Shown one piece after another: positions 1 to 7,650 of a stretch of 59,235 nucleotides of DNA; the first letter of the stretch is position 1, and each line of letters starts with the position of its first letter. A program made the position numbers and the translations under genes. The DNA lies in contig RXJW01000083.1 in the NCBI GenBank assembly GCA_003963005.1, forward strand, positions 1 through 59,235, in the 5' to 3' direction. The DNA comes from Burkholderiales bacterium (GTDB lineage: Bacteria > Pseudomonadota > Gammaproteobacteria > Burkholderiales > Burkholderiaceae_C). The notes beneath the pieces are model-generated. The model saw nothing but the letters and a program-made list of their open reading frames with translations. It searched no databases and was not told the DNA's origin.

Positions 1-770
1 GCATGGACTACTACACCGGCTTCATGATCGAGAAGTCGCTGTCGATGGACAACGTCTTCGTCATCGCGCTGATCTTCAGCTTCTTCGCGATCCCGCGGCT
101 GTATCAGCACCGCGTGCTGTTCTGGGGCATCCTGGGCGTGATCGTGCTGCGCGCGATCATGATCGGCCTGGGTGCGACGCTGGTGAGCCAGTTCAGCTGG
201 ATCCTGTACCTGTTCGGCGCGTTCCTGGTGCTCACCGGCATCAAGATGTGGTTCATGGTGGACCACGAGCCGGACATCGCGAACAACCCGCTGCTGAAGT
301 GGCTCAAGAAGCACCTGCGTGTGACGGACGGTCTGCGGGGCAGCGCCTTCTGGGTGCGCGAAACGGACCCCAAGACCGGCCGCATCGAGCGCTTTGCGAC
401 GCCGCTGTTCCTGGCCCTGCTGCTGGTGGAGTTCGTGGACCTGATCTTCGCGGTGGACTCGGTGCCGGCCATCTTCGCGATCACGACCGACCCGTTCATC
501 GTCTACACGAGCAACATCTTCGCCATCCTGGGCCTGCGCGCGCTGTACTTCGCACTCGCCGCGATGATCCACCGCTTCAAGTACCTGAAGTACGCCCTGG
601 CCCTGGTGCTGGTGTTCATCGGCAGCAAGATCTTCCTGGTGGGCGTCATTGGCAAGGTGCCGGCGGTGGTGTCGTTAAGCGTCACCTTTGGGCTGATCGC
701 GGGTGGGGTGATCGTGTCGATGTGGAAGACACGGGGTGAGGTGGCCGTGACGGAGACGAAGGCGGCTTGA
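1..770 (+). CDS. TerC/Alx family integral membrane protein (5' end missing)
   Basis: Seen: the frame enters from the left edge; the ATG at position 3 lies inside the family sequence. E. coli Alx has about 80 more residues upstream of the equivalent of the first motif here (TGFMIEKSLSMDNVF). Several hydrophobic segments follow, with family acidic motifs EKSLSMDNVF near the start, LLVEFVDLIFAVDSVPAIFA and TSNIFAILGLRALYF in the second half. Known: TerC/Alx proteins are inner-membrane proteins linked to metal ion (manganese, tellurite) or pH homeostasis, and the membrane-embedded acidic residues are thought to bind metal. Alx in enterobacteria is riboswitch-controlled, but the 5' region is outside the window. 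The gene ends in TGA and is followed by the palindromic spacer. I am sure of the family but not of the substrate. Confidence 0.93.
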   Translation, partial: MDYYTGFMIEKSLSMDNVFVIALIFSFFAIPRLYQHRVLFWGILGVIVLRAIMIGLGATLVSQFSWILYLFGAFLVLTGIKMWFMVDHEPDIANNPLLKWLKKHLRVTDGLRGSAFWVRETDPKTGRIERFATPLFLALLLVEFVDLIFAVDSVPAIFAITTDPFIVYTSNIFAILGLRALYFALAAMIHRFKYLKYALALVLVFIGSKIFLVGVIGKVPAVVSLSVTFGLIAGGVIVSMWKTRGEVAVTETKAA

Positions 771-785
771 GCGGCGGGCGGGCTT

Positions 786-1424
786 GCCAGCCGGTGGCCG
801 GGTTGAGGGTTGCTCTTGCGGAGAGCCTGTGCCACTCGGTGCACCGCCGCGGGAATCCGCCCCGCGATGGCGGGTAACTTTTCTCTGCTGCGCCAGAGAA
901 AAGTCACCAAAAGAGAGGCGCCAACCGCAAGTCGCCTCTGGCCTGCCAAGGACATCGCGCGAGAACTCACGCTTGTCTCCGCAAACGAGGCGAGCCGCTT
1001 CGCTCTCGCTGCTGTCCTTGTCACGAGACCGATGCATCCATCGTCCGTGCGCCTAACGTCGGCTGCACGCCGAACTCACGAGTTCAAAGCCAAGCGCCGT
1101 CGACGGCGCGTTCCGGCATGGAGTGCATTCACTGTTGAGCCCGGCGTGCAGCCGGCGTTAAGCGTGGTGAAGGTGTGATTGCTGGTGCTCGTGCCAAGTG
1201 GGAGGCGAGAGCCCAGCGGGTCGCTTCTGCGCCGAAGTAGAGCGTGGGTTTTCGCGCGAGAGCCTTCGCGCCAGCCCGATGACTTGCGGTTGGCGCCTCT
1301 TCTTTGGTGACTTTCTTCTGGCGCAGCAGAAGAAAGTTACCCGCCCGCCGGGGCGGACTCCCGGCACGGTGCACCGAGCGGACAAGGCTCTCGGCAAGAG
1401 CAACCCGCAGCCAACCACCCTGGC
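786..1424. repeat. ~640-bp imperfect palindrome (two ~310-bp inverted arms), locus 1
   Basis: The gene-free stretch 771-1513 is almost filled by two inverted, diverged copies of one sequence. The left arm (786 to about 1093) and the reverse complement of the right arm (about 1110-1424) share, in the same order, a GGGTTGCTCTTGC block, TCGGTGCACCG, a CCGCCCCG-rich block, a hairpin (ACTTTTCTCT/AGAGAAAAGT at 877-906 on the left; ACTTTCTTCTG/CAGAAGAAAGT on the right), GAGGCGCCAACCGCAAGTC, and CGGCTGCACGCCG. The centre is the perfect palindrome GCGCCGTCGACGGCGC at 1094-1109. Short open frames cross it on both strands, but they follow the repeat and not coding selection, so I do not call genes. It shares its outer module with the repeat at 31716-32268. 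Function unknown; the stems could act as bidirectional terminators or as a mobile palindromic element. Confidence 0.85.
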
Positions 1425-1513
1425 ACAAACCCGATGTGACCACCTGCCCCCCACCTCTCACCTCCCTAGAATTCGCCGCCCCTCACCCCAGGGGCCCCAT
1501 TCAGGAGACCCCC

Positions 1514-4213
1514 TTGAAGCCCGCCCCCTTCGCCGCCCTCGGCGCCTTGACCCTCGCTCTGGCCCTGTCTGCCGTTGCCCCGCTGCAGGCACAGGCCGCC
1601 CCGGACGCCGTGCCGTCCCTCGAACAGATCTTCCGCGCCCAGCCCTACCGCGGCGAAGTGGCCAAGGAGGCCGCCTTCAGCAAGAGCGGTCGCTACCTGG
1701 CCTACCTCTGGAGCCCCTTCGGCGAGCCCGGCGCCGACCTGTGGGTGCATGACACCCGCACCGGCAAGTCCACGCGGGTCACGTCGCCCCAGGTGATGGC
1801 CGCGTTCGAGGCCCCGGAGGACATGGCCCGCTTCGACAAGAAGCTCGCCCAGCGCAACACCGAGTACGCCGAGCGCCAGGCCCGCGAGCTGGCCCAGCAG
1901 GCTTATCTGCGCGGCGAGAAGGTGGACCTGTCGCAGTGGGAAACCGCCGCGATCGAGCAGCTCAAGAAGGAACTGGCCGACAAGAAGGCCAAGGACGACG
2001 CCCAGAAGGCGGCCGACAAGGCCGAGGCCGACGCCGAGAAGTACGCCACTGCCGTGCTCGCTGCCCAGCGCGCGGGCAAGCCCGTTCCTGCCCCTGCGCC
2101 GGCCGCGTCGGCCGCAGACAAGAAGGACGACAAGGAGAAGGAACTCTGGGAACTGCGCGACGAGCTGAAGAAGAAGCTCGCAAGCGAGAAGCTCAAGCCG
2201 ACCGACCTCTACCCCGGCCCGGCGCAGTTCGTCTGGGCCAACAAGGCCGACGAACTCGTTTTCCAGTACCGCGGCGGCCTGTACCGCTGGCAGCCGGACG
2301 CCAAGGCGCCGACGCCCCTGGTCGCCACGCAGCGCGAGCTGCGCACCGTCGCCTACACGCCGGATGACACCGGCTTCATCTACATGGACGAGACGCGCGT
2401 GCTGCGGCTGTCGTTCAAGCAGGCCGGCGTGCAGGTGGTCAACCGCGAGCTGATCCACCCGGACGACGAGCAGAAGAAGTACCGCATCGAGCAGACCGTC
2501 ATCAGCGAGGACGGCCGCTGGATGTCGCTGCTGGCCAAGGCCCCGGTGAAAACCGCCGACGACAAGCCCGCGCCCCCGGGGCGGCAGGTCGAGATCATGA
2601 ACTACAGCGAGCGCTGGGCCACGGCGAAGAAGGTCAACCGCGAGGTGTCCGACGACAAGCGCACCGAGCGACCGCTGGCGCTGTACATCCGCGCCGTGCC
2701 CACGGGCGCCGAGCCGCCGCGCAAGCAACCCGAGCCGGTGTTCACGAACAACGGCGGCGACGTCTGGTTCGAGATGAGCGACGTGGCCTGGGCCAAGGAC
2801 GGCAGCCGCTACGCGTTCACGACCTGGGAGCGTGAGAAGGAATTGCTGCGCGTGTACATCGGTTCAACGGATGGCAGGGGTTCTGAGTGCATCGGAACGG
2901 GACCTGGTGCGTGCCACGAGGCACTCGCCAAGCCCGCGATGGTGCTGGAGCGCCGCGGTGACGTGGGCCATGAAGTGGTCAACGTGCTCAAGCCCCGCTT
3001 CACGCCCGACGGCAAGACCCTGGTGCTGGTGCTCGACGAGGCCGGCTGGCGCCAGCCCTACGCCATCGATGTGGCCACGCGAGCCCTGCGCCCGTTGATG
3101 AAGGGTGACTTCGAGGCCCCCACGGTGGTTGGCTTCAGCGCTGACAGTCAGGCGATGTTCGTGCTGGCCAATCAAGGCGACAGCGCGGCCATGAACGTGC
3201 TGCGCGTGGACCTGGCGACCGGCGCGATGCGCCCCATCGGGCCGGCCGGCGAGTTTCACCGCAGTGCGGCCGTGTCGGAGGACGGTCGCTGGGTCGCCGC
3301 CAATGCCGGCAACTGGGCGCGCCGCCCGGAGCTGAAGCTGCTGGCCACCGACGCCCGCACGCCGGCCCGCGTGCTGACCGACAGCAGCGACAAGGCCCTG
3401 GCCGATCTGAAGCTGCTGCAGCCGGAACGTTTCAGCTACACCAACCGCCACGGGGACCGCATCCAGGCCTACGTCTTCAAGCCCGCGGGCTGGCAGGCCA
3501 GCGACAAGCGCCCGGCGGTGGTCTACGTCTACGGCGGCCCGCTGAACGACCGGCACATCGTCGAGGTCGACAGCTTCCAGAACACCGCCTACCTCTTCGG
3601 CCAGTACATGGCCGCCAAGCACGGCTACGTGACGATCGCCGTCGACCCGCGCGGCCACAGCAACTACGGCCGCAAGTTCTCCGACGCCAACTGGGAGCGC
3701 GCCGGCGAGCCGCAGTCGGAGGACCTGGAGGACCTCGTCAAGCTGATGCCGGCCCAGTTCGGCGTCGACGGCAGCCGCATCGGCCTGAACGGCTGGAGCT
3801 TCGGCGGCTTCCAGACGCAGTACACGATGTACACACGCCCCGACCTGTTCGCCGCCGGCATCGCCGGCGCCGGCCCGACCGAATGGGAAAACTACAACAG
3901 CTGGTACAGCGGCCGCACCATCGGCAAGGTCGACCGCAGCAAGCCCAACCTGCGCAAGTACTCGCTGCTGCCGCTGGCCCGGGGCCTGAAGAAGCCGCTG
4001 ATGCTGGTGCACGGCATGCAGGACCCCAACGTGCTCTACCAGGACACGGTCAACGTCTACCGCGAGCTGCTGGACTCGGGCAAGGAGTCGCTCGTGGAGC
4101 TCTTCCTCGATCCGGACGGCGCGCATGCGCTGGGCGGCGTGGTCCGGCCTGCCGGCTGGCACCGCAAGTACGAGTCCTTCTGGGTGCGCCACCTCGGGCG
4201 CGCCGTGCCCTGA
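1514..4213 (+). CDS. Secreted S9 family peptidase (prolyl oligopeptidase / DPP IV type)
   Basis: The start is the TTG at 1514, because an AGGAG ribosome site lies just upstream and the product (899 aa) then opens with a clean signal peptide (KPAPFAAL...LSAVAPLQAQA-AP). Earlier in-frame starts would read through the upstream repeat. The N-terminal part is a beta-propeller-like region; the C-terminal alpha/beta-hydrolase domain carries the full triad: Ser762 in GWSFGGF, Asp837 in HGMQDPN, His871 in DGAHAL. Known: this family cleaves short peptides, often after proline, in the periplasm or outside. Odd: residues about 115-230 form a Lys/Ala/Glu-rich, probably coiled-coil insertion with a Pro-Ala stretch, which is not in the basic DPP IV plan. 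Its stop codon directly abuts that of the convergent kinase gene. Specificity cannot be read from sequence. Confidence 0.9.
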   Translation: MKPAPFAALGALTLALALSAVAPLQAQAAPDAVPSLEQIFRAQPYRGEVAKEAAFSKSGRYLAYLWSPFGEPGADLWVHDTRTGKSTRVTSPQVMAAFEAPEDMARFDKKLAQRNTEYAERQARELAQQAYLRGEKVDLSQWETAAIEQLKKELADKKAKDDAQKAADKAEADAEKYATAVLAAQRAGKPVPAPAPAASAADKKDDKEKELWELRDELKKKLASEKLKPTDLYPGPAQFVWANKADELVFQYRGGLYRWQPDAKAPTPLVATQRELRTVAYTPDDTGFIYMDETRVLRLSFKQAGVQVVNRELIHPDDEQKKYRIEQTVISEDGRWMSLLAKAPVKTADDKPAPPGRQVEIMNYSERWATAKKVNREVSDDKRTERPLALYIRAVPTGAEPPRKQPEPVFTNNGGDVWFEMSDVAWAKDGSRYAFTTWEREKELLRVYIGSTDGRGSECIGTGPGACHEALAKPAMVLERRGDVGHEVVNVLKPRFTPDGKTLVLVLDEAGWRQPYAIDVATRALRPLMKGDFEAPTVVGFSADSQAMFVLANQGDSAAMNVLRVDLATGAMRPIGPAGEFHRSAAVSEDGRWVAANAGNWARRPELKLLATDARTPARVLTDSSDKALADLKLLQPERFSYTNRHGDRIQAYVFKPAGWQASDKRPAVVYVYGGPLNDRHIVEVDSFQNTAYLFGQYMAAKHGYVTIAVDPRGHSNYGRKFSDANWERAGEPQSEDLEDLVKLMPAQFGVDGSRIGLNGWSFGGFQTQYTMYTRPDLFAAGIAGAGPTEWENYNSWYSGRTIGKVDRSKPNLRKYSLLPLARGLKKPLMLVHGMQDPNVLYQDTVNVYRELLDSGKESLVELFLDPDGAHALGGVVRPAGWHRKYESFWVRHLGRAVP

Positions 4214-7051
4214 TCAACCGCGGGCGGCGAGCGCAGTATCCAGGCGCCTGAGCGGCGCCTGGCGGTAGTCGGCGGCCCAGGGCCGGGCGCTGAAACTGCG
4301 CCTGGCCCGTTCAGCCTCCTGATGCGCGACGGCGCGCTCCCCCGCCAGCAGCGCGCAAACGCCCGTGACGGCATGAAGCCGTGCGACCTCGGTATCCAGC
4401 GGGTCATCGCGCGTGCGGGGCACGAGCATCAGGCTGGCCTTCAGGTCGGCCAGGCCCGGCCGGGCTTGCTGCAGCGCGCAGCGTGCCTCGCCGCGCAGCG
4501 CCAGCGCCAGTTGCGTGTCGTAGAGGCTCACCCGGTCCTCGCCCGCCGGGTGATTCAGCCCGGCCGGGATGGCGGCGAGCGCCGCCTCGGCGCGGCCGGC
4601 ATCCAGCAGCACGCGGGCCCGCGCGAGCTGCAGCATGTGCGTGAAGCGCTGCGGGTTCGGCGTGCCGGGGTCGGCCACCGGCGGGAAGACGGGCGCCTGG
4701 TCGAGGACCGCGAGGGCGGCCTCCGTGCGGCCACCGGCCGACAGATTGGTCGCCAGCACCGCGTACTGGAACGCCGTGATCGGGTGCTGGCCGTAGCCGC
4801 CGTCGATGCGTGCCTGCAAGGCCATCCGGTAGTAGCGGTCGGCGTCGGCATGCCGGCCCAGGGCTTCGTAGATTTCACCGACCGTGTGGCCCAGACGCAG
4901 CCGCTCGGGCGGCGTTCGCGCATCGGCTTCCAGCGCGGCCCGACTGCGCTCGATCAGCGGCCGCGCGGCACCGATGTCGCCGCTGCGGGCCAGCACGCTG
5001 GCCTCGAACAGGTCCAGCGGTGCGGTGACCTCGTCCGGCAGGGCCTCGCCGCGCGACTGCAGCCGGGCGCGGCTGGCGCGGATGGTGGCCAGCGCCTCGT
5101 CGGCGCTGATCTGGAAGTAGCTCGTGTAGCGCGCGGTGGCCATGCGCGCCGCGATGACGGCCGCTCGCACGGCATGCGCACCGCCCAGCCGGTCGAGGGT
5201 GGCCAGCGCGGGATCGAGTTGCGCCTGCAGCTCGCGGCCTTGGTCATTGCCAAGCAAGGCTTCGGCCGCAGCGAGCCGCATCGCGACCAGGTCGAGCGAC
5301 TGCGGGCCAGCGGCGCCGAGCGCCGTCGAGACGGCGCGCCGCAGCAGGGGCAGGGCGTCGCTGCGATGGTTCTCGGCCAGCAGCAGCCGCCCGCGCAGCG
5401 ACTGTGCCCACGCTGCAGCCAGGCTCCCCGCCGGCGCGTGGGCTTCCAGGTCGGCCAGGCGCGGCGCGGCGTCGGCGAAACGATGCCGAGCGACGAGGCT
5501 GCGCAGCAGCAGCACCTGGGCCTCGACGTCGGCCGGGTCGACCGCGAGGGCCTGACGCGCACTGGCATCGGCTGCGTCGGGGTCGCGGGCGTCGAGCTGG
5601 AGGCTGGCCTGCTGGCGCCACGCCGGCGCGCGCTCGGCGGGTGGCGCCTGCGCGTGGTCCAGCGCGGCCAGGCGCCGCTTGCCCACGTCCACCGCCAGAC
5701 GTGCGGCACCCATGTCCGCCAACAGCCGGCTCAGGCCAGCGTACATCTGGGCCTGGGCAGCCGGCTCGAAGCGCGGCTCGATCAGGGCTGCGCTGCGGGC
5801 CAGCACTTCGGCGGGGGTCTGCGTCTTGGTGGCGTCGCGGGCCTGGAGCCGGAAGACCTCCGTCACCAAGGCCCGAGCCGCCTGTTCCCGCTCGACGGCC
5901 GTCGCGGCACGCTGGGCCTGCACGACAGCCACGCCAGCGCCCAGCCCGAGGGCCACCAACACGCTGGCGGCCGCGGCCACCGCGCGGCGGTTGCGCCGGC
6001 CCGCAGGCCCGAGTCGCTCCGCATGGTGCTCCAGTGCGGCGGCGAACCGAGCGGCCGAGGCCGGTCGGCGGCTGGGTTCGGGCGACAGAGCCTGCATCAG
6101 CAGCGCATCCACGCCACCTCGCAGCGCGCGGGCGCGGGCGGGGTCGGCGCATCGCGCGCTGGGCGGGCGCAGTGCCTGCGGCTCGCGCGGTCCGGCGGCG
6201 CCGTGCGGCAGCTCGCCGCTGAGCAGCTCGTAGGCCAGCACGCCCAGCGAGTAGATGTCGGCAGCTTCGCTCGGCGATGCGCCGGCCAGCTGCTCGGGCG
6301 CGGCATGGGCCGGCGTGAGGCCTGCCGAGCCCGGCGTCGCAGCAGGACCGGCCCGCACGGTGGCGACGCCGAAGTCGAGCAGCCGTGGCGTACCGTCGGC
6401 TGCCACCAGCACATTGCCGGGTTTCAGGTCGCGGTGAATCACGCCGTTCTCATGCGCGCAGGCGACGGCCCGGGCCACCTGGGCCAGCAGCTGCAACGTC
6501 GCCGGCACGCCGAGCCGGGCCCGCTGCACGTGGGTGCTGATCGGCCGACCCGCGACGAACTCCATCGCGAGGTAGGGGCGCCCCTGGGCGTCGATGCCGG
6601 CGTCGTACAGGCGTGCGATGTGGGGATGTTCCAGCCGGGCCGTGATGCGCAGTTCTGCCGCCAGACGTTCGGCCAGCGCCTGATCGGACAGCGCGGACCG
6701 GCGCGAGCGGCGTGGCAGCTTCAGGGCCACTTCGCGCTCGAAGACGCCATCGGCCCGCGCGGCCCGCCAGACGCTGCCCATGCCGCCCCGGCCCACCTCC
6801 TCGATGAGGCGCCAGGGCCCGATGCGTTCGCCCGGTTCGGCCGGCGGTGGTTCGGCCAGCCGGGGCAGGGCGTGCAGGGCACCGCTCTCGGGCAGGGCGG
6901 CGTGGTCGGCCAGCATGCGGCCCAGCGCCTCGCGCCAGCGTTCGTTCTCGACCGTGGCGAGCCATGCGGGGCGGTCTTCGGCCGGGAGAGCCAGCGCCGC
7001 ATCGAGCAGGGCGCTCAGCGCGGCGAGGTCGGCGGTGCTCAGCGAGGCCAT
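4214..7051 (-). CDS. Hanks-type serine/threonine protein kinase with TM segment and TPR-like sensor region
   Basis: The 945-residue product has a kinase domain at about residues 77-345 with every key element: glycine loop GRGGMGSVW (87-95), Lys111 in EVALK, catalytic loop HRDLKPGN (206-213, Asp208), DFG (226-228) and APE (251-253). A single hydrophobic segment at about 357-378 suggests a cytoplasmic kinase and a membrane anchor. The remaining ~560 residues are Ala/Leu-rich helical repeats of TPR type, probably the sensory part. It starts 7 nt after the ECF sigma gene on the same strand, so the two form an operon. Known: kinases in this arrangement can phosphorylate their partner ECF sigma factor (the Vibrio EcfP/PknT pair). 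That this pair does the same is inference. The gene converges on the S9 peptidase with no spacer. Confidence 0.93.
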   Translation of the reverse strand: MASLSTADLAALSALLDAALALPAEDRPAWLATVENERWREALGRMLADHAALPESGALHALPRLAEPPPAEPGERIGPWRLIEEVGRGGMGSVWRAARADGVFEREVALKLPRRSRRSALSDQALAERLAAELRITARLEHPHIARLYDAGIDAQGRPYLAMEFVAGRPISTHVQRARLGVPATLQLLAQVARAVACAHENGVIHRDLKPGNVLVAADGTPRLLDFGVATVRAGPAATPGSAGLTPAHAAPEQLAGASPSEAADIYSLGVLAYELLSGELPHGAAGPREPQALRPPSARCADPARARALRGGVDALLMQALSPEPSRRPASAARFAAALEHHAERLGPAGRRNRRAVAAAASVLVALGLGAGVAVVQAQRAATAVEREQAARALVTEVFRLQARDATKTQTPAEVLARSAALIEPRFEPAAQAQMYAGLSRLLADMGAARLAVDVGKRRLAALDHAQAPPAERAPAWRQQASLQLDARDPDAADASARQALAVDPADVEAQVLLLRSLVARHRFADAAPRLADLEAHAPAGSLAAAWAQSLRGRLLLAENHRSDALPLLRRAVSTALGAAGPQSLDLVAMRLAAAEALLGNDQGRELQAQLDPALATLDRLGGAHAVRAAVIAARMATARYTSYFQISADEALATIRASRARLQSRGEALPDEVTAPLDLFEASVLARSGDIGAARPLIERSRAALEADARTPPERLRLGHTVGEIYEALGRHADADRYYRMALQARIDGGYGQHPITAFQYAVLATNLSAGGRTEAALAVLDQAPVFPPVADPGTPNPQRFTHMLQLARARVLLDAGRAEAALAAIPAGLNHPAGEDRVSLYDTQLALALRGEARCALQQARPGLADLKASLMLVPRTRDDPLDTEVARLHAVTGVCALLAGERAVAHQEAERARRSFSARPWAADYRQAPLRRLDTALAARG

Positions 7052-7058
7052 GGGGGCG

Positions 7059-7601
7059 CTAGCGCAGCAAGGCCATCAGCAGCAGTCGGGCCTTGTCCCA
7101 GTCGCGGCGCACGGTGCGCTCGGTCAGGCCGAGCACGTCGCCGATCTCGACCTCGGTGTAGCCACCGAAATAGCGCATCTCCACCACCTGGGCCAGGCGC
7201 GGCTCGGCCGCCTGCAGCGCCGCGAGGGCCTCGTGAACCCGCAAGACCTCGTCGGCCTCGGCCGACAGCGGCAGCTCGCTCGCCGTGTCCAGCGTCAGCG
7301 GCTCGCCGGCCCGCGGACGGCGCAAGGCCTCGACGATGAACTCCCGCATCACGCGGGCGGCGTAGGCGAAGAACTCCCGGCGGGTCTCCGGCCGCAGCCG
7401 GGCGCTGCGGGACAGGCGCAGATAGCTTTCATGGACGAGCTGGGTCGTGTGGAGGCCATCGGCATGACCGCCGCCTTCGCGCAGCCGGCTGCTGGCCAGC
7501 TCCCGCAGGGCGGGGTAGGCCGCGGCGAACAGGGCGTCCTGCGCGCCCGAGTCGCCGGCATTCACCCGGCTGATCAGGGCGTCGAATTCATGCTCGTCCA
7601 T
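7059..7601 (-). CDS. ECF RNA polymerase sigma factor (TIGR02999-like, kinase-linked type)
   Basis: I place the start at MDEHEFDALI (7601); the open frame continues upstream but without family resemblance and into the divergent kinase gene. The 180-aa product has sigma region 2 (about residues 25-95, with LVHESYLRL) and region 4 (about 120-180, with YTEVEIGDVLGLTERTVRRDW as the -35-binding helix-turn-helix). No anti-sigma factor gene is nearby; the Ser/Thr kinase is the immediate downstream neighbour. In region 2.2, where ordinary ECFs carry acidic residues that contact core polymerase, this protein has HTTQLVHES (Thr52, Thr53). From memory, the phosphorylation-activated ECF43 group shows this pattern, with the conserved Thr before L-V as the phospho-site. 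Activation by the neighbouring kinase is therefore inferred. Confidence 0.9.
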   Translation of the reverse strand: MDEHEFDALISRVNAGDSGAQDALFAAAYPALRELASSRLREGGGHADGLHTTQLVHESYLRLSRSARLRPETRREFFAYAARVMREFIVEALRRPRAGEPLTLDTASELPLSAEADEVLRVHEALAALQAAEPRLAQVVEMRYFGGYTEVEIGDVLGLTERTVRRDWDKARLLLMALLR

Positions 7602-7650
7602 GCTCACATCTTGCCGCAGGCGGCGTGCGGCATGCCATAAGCTCTCGGTC

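Noticed and set aside
1051..1164. Integron attC-like site (GCCTAAC ... GTTAAGC) in the centre of the first palindrome
   Set aside because: The outer cores are not properly complementary, the flanking stem pairs without the usual unpaired bases, no integrase or cassette array is present, and the larger palindrome explains the symmetry.
784..1461. Several 60-120-codon frames inside the first palindrome
   Set aside because: They mirror each other across the palindrome on both strands and contain the hairpins; no codon bias or ribosome site.
1304..1513. Upstream extension of the S9 peptidase to an ATG at 1304
   Set aside because: It would be coded by the repeat arm and would bury the signal peptide; the TTG at 1514 has a good ribosome site.
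4322..7339. A ~1000-codon open frame on the plus strand opposite the Ser/Thr kinase and sigma genes
   Set aside because: It is the antisense shadow of strongly G/C-ended codons. The product is Arg/Gln/Gly-rich with no domain, while the minus strand codes complete kinase and sigma motifs.
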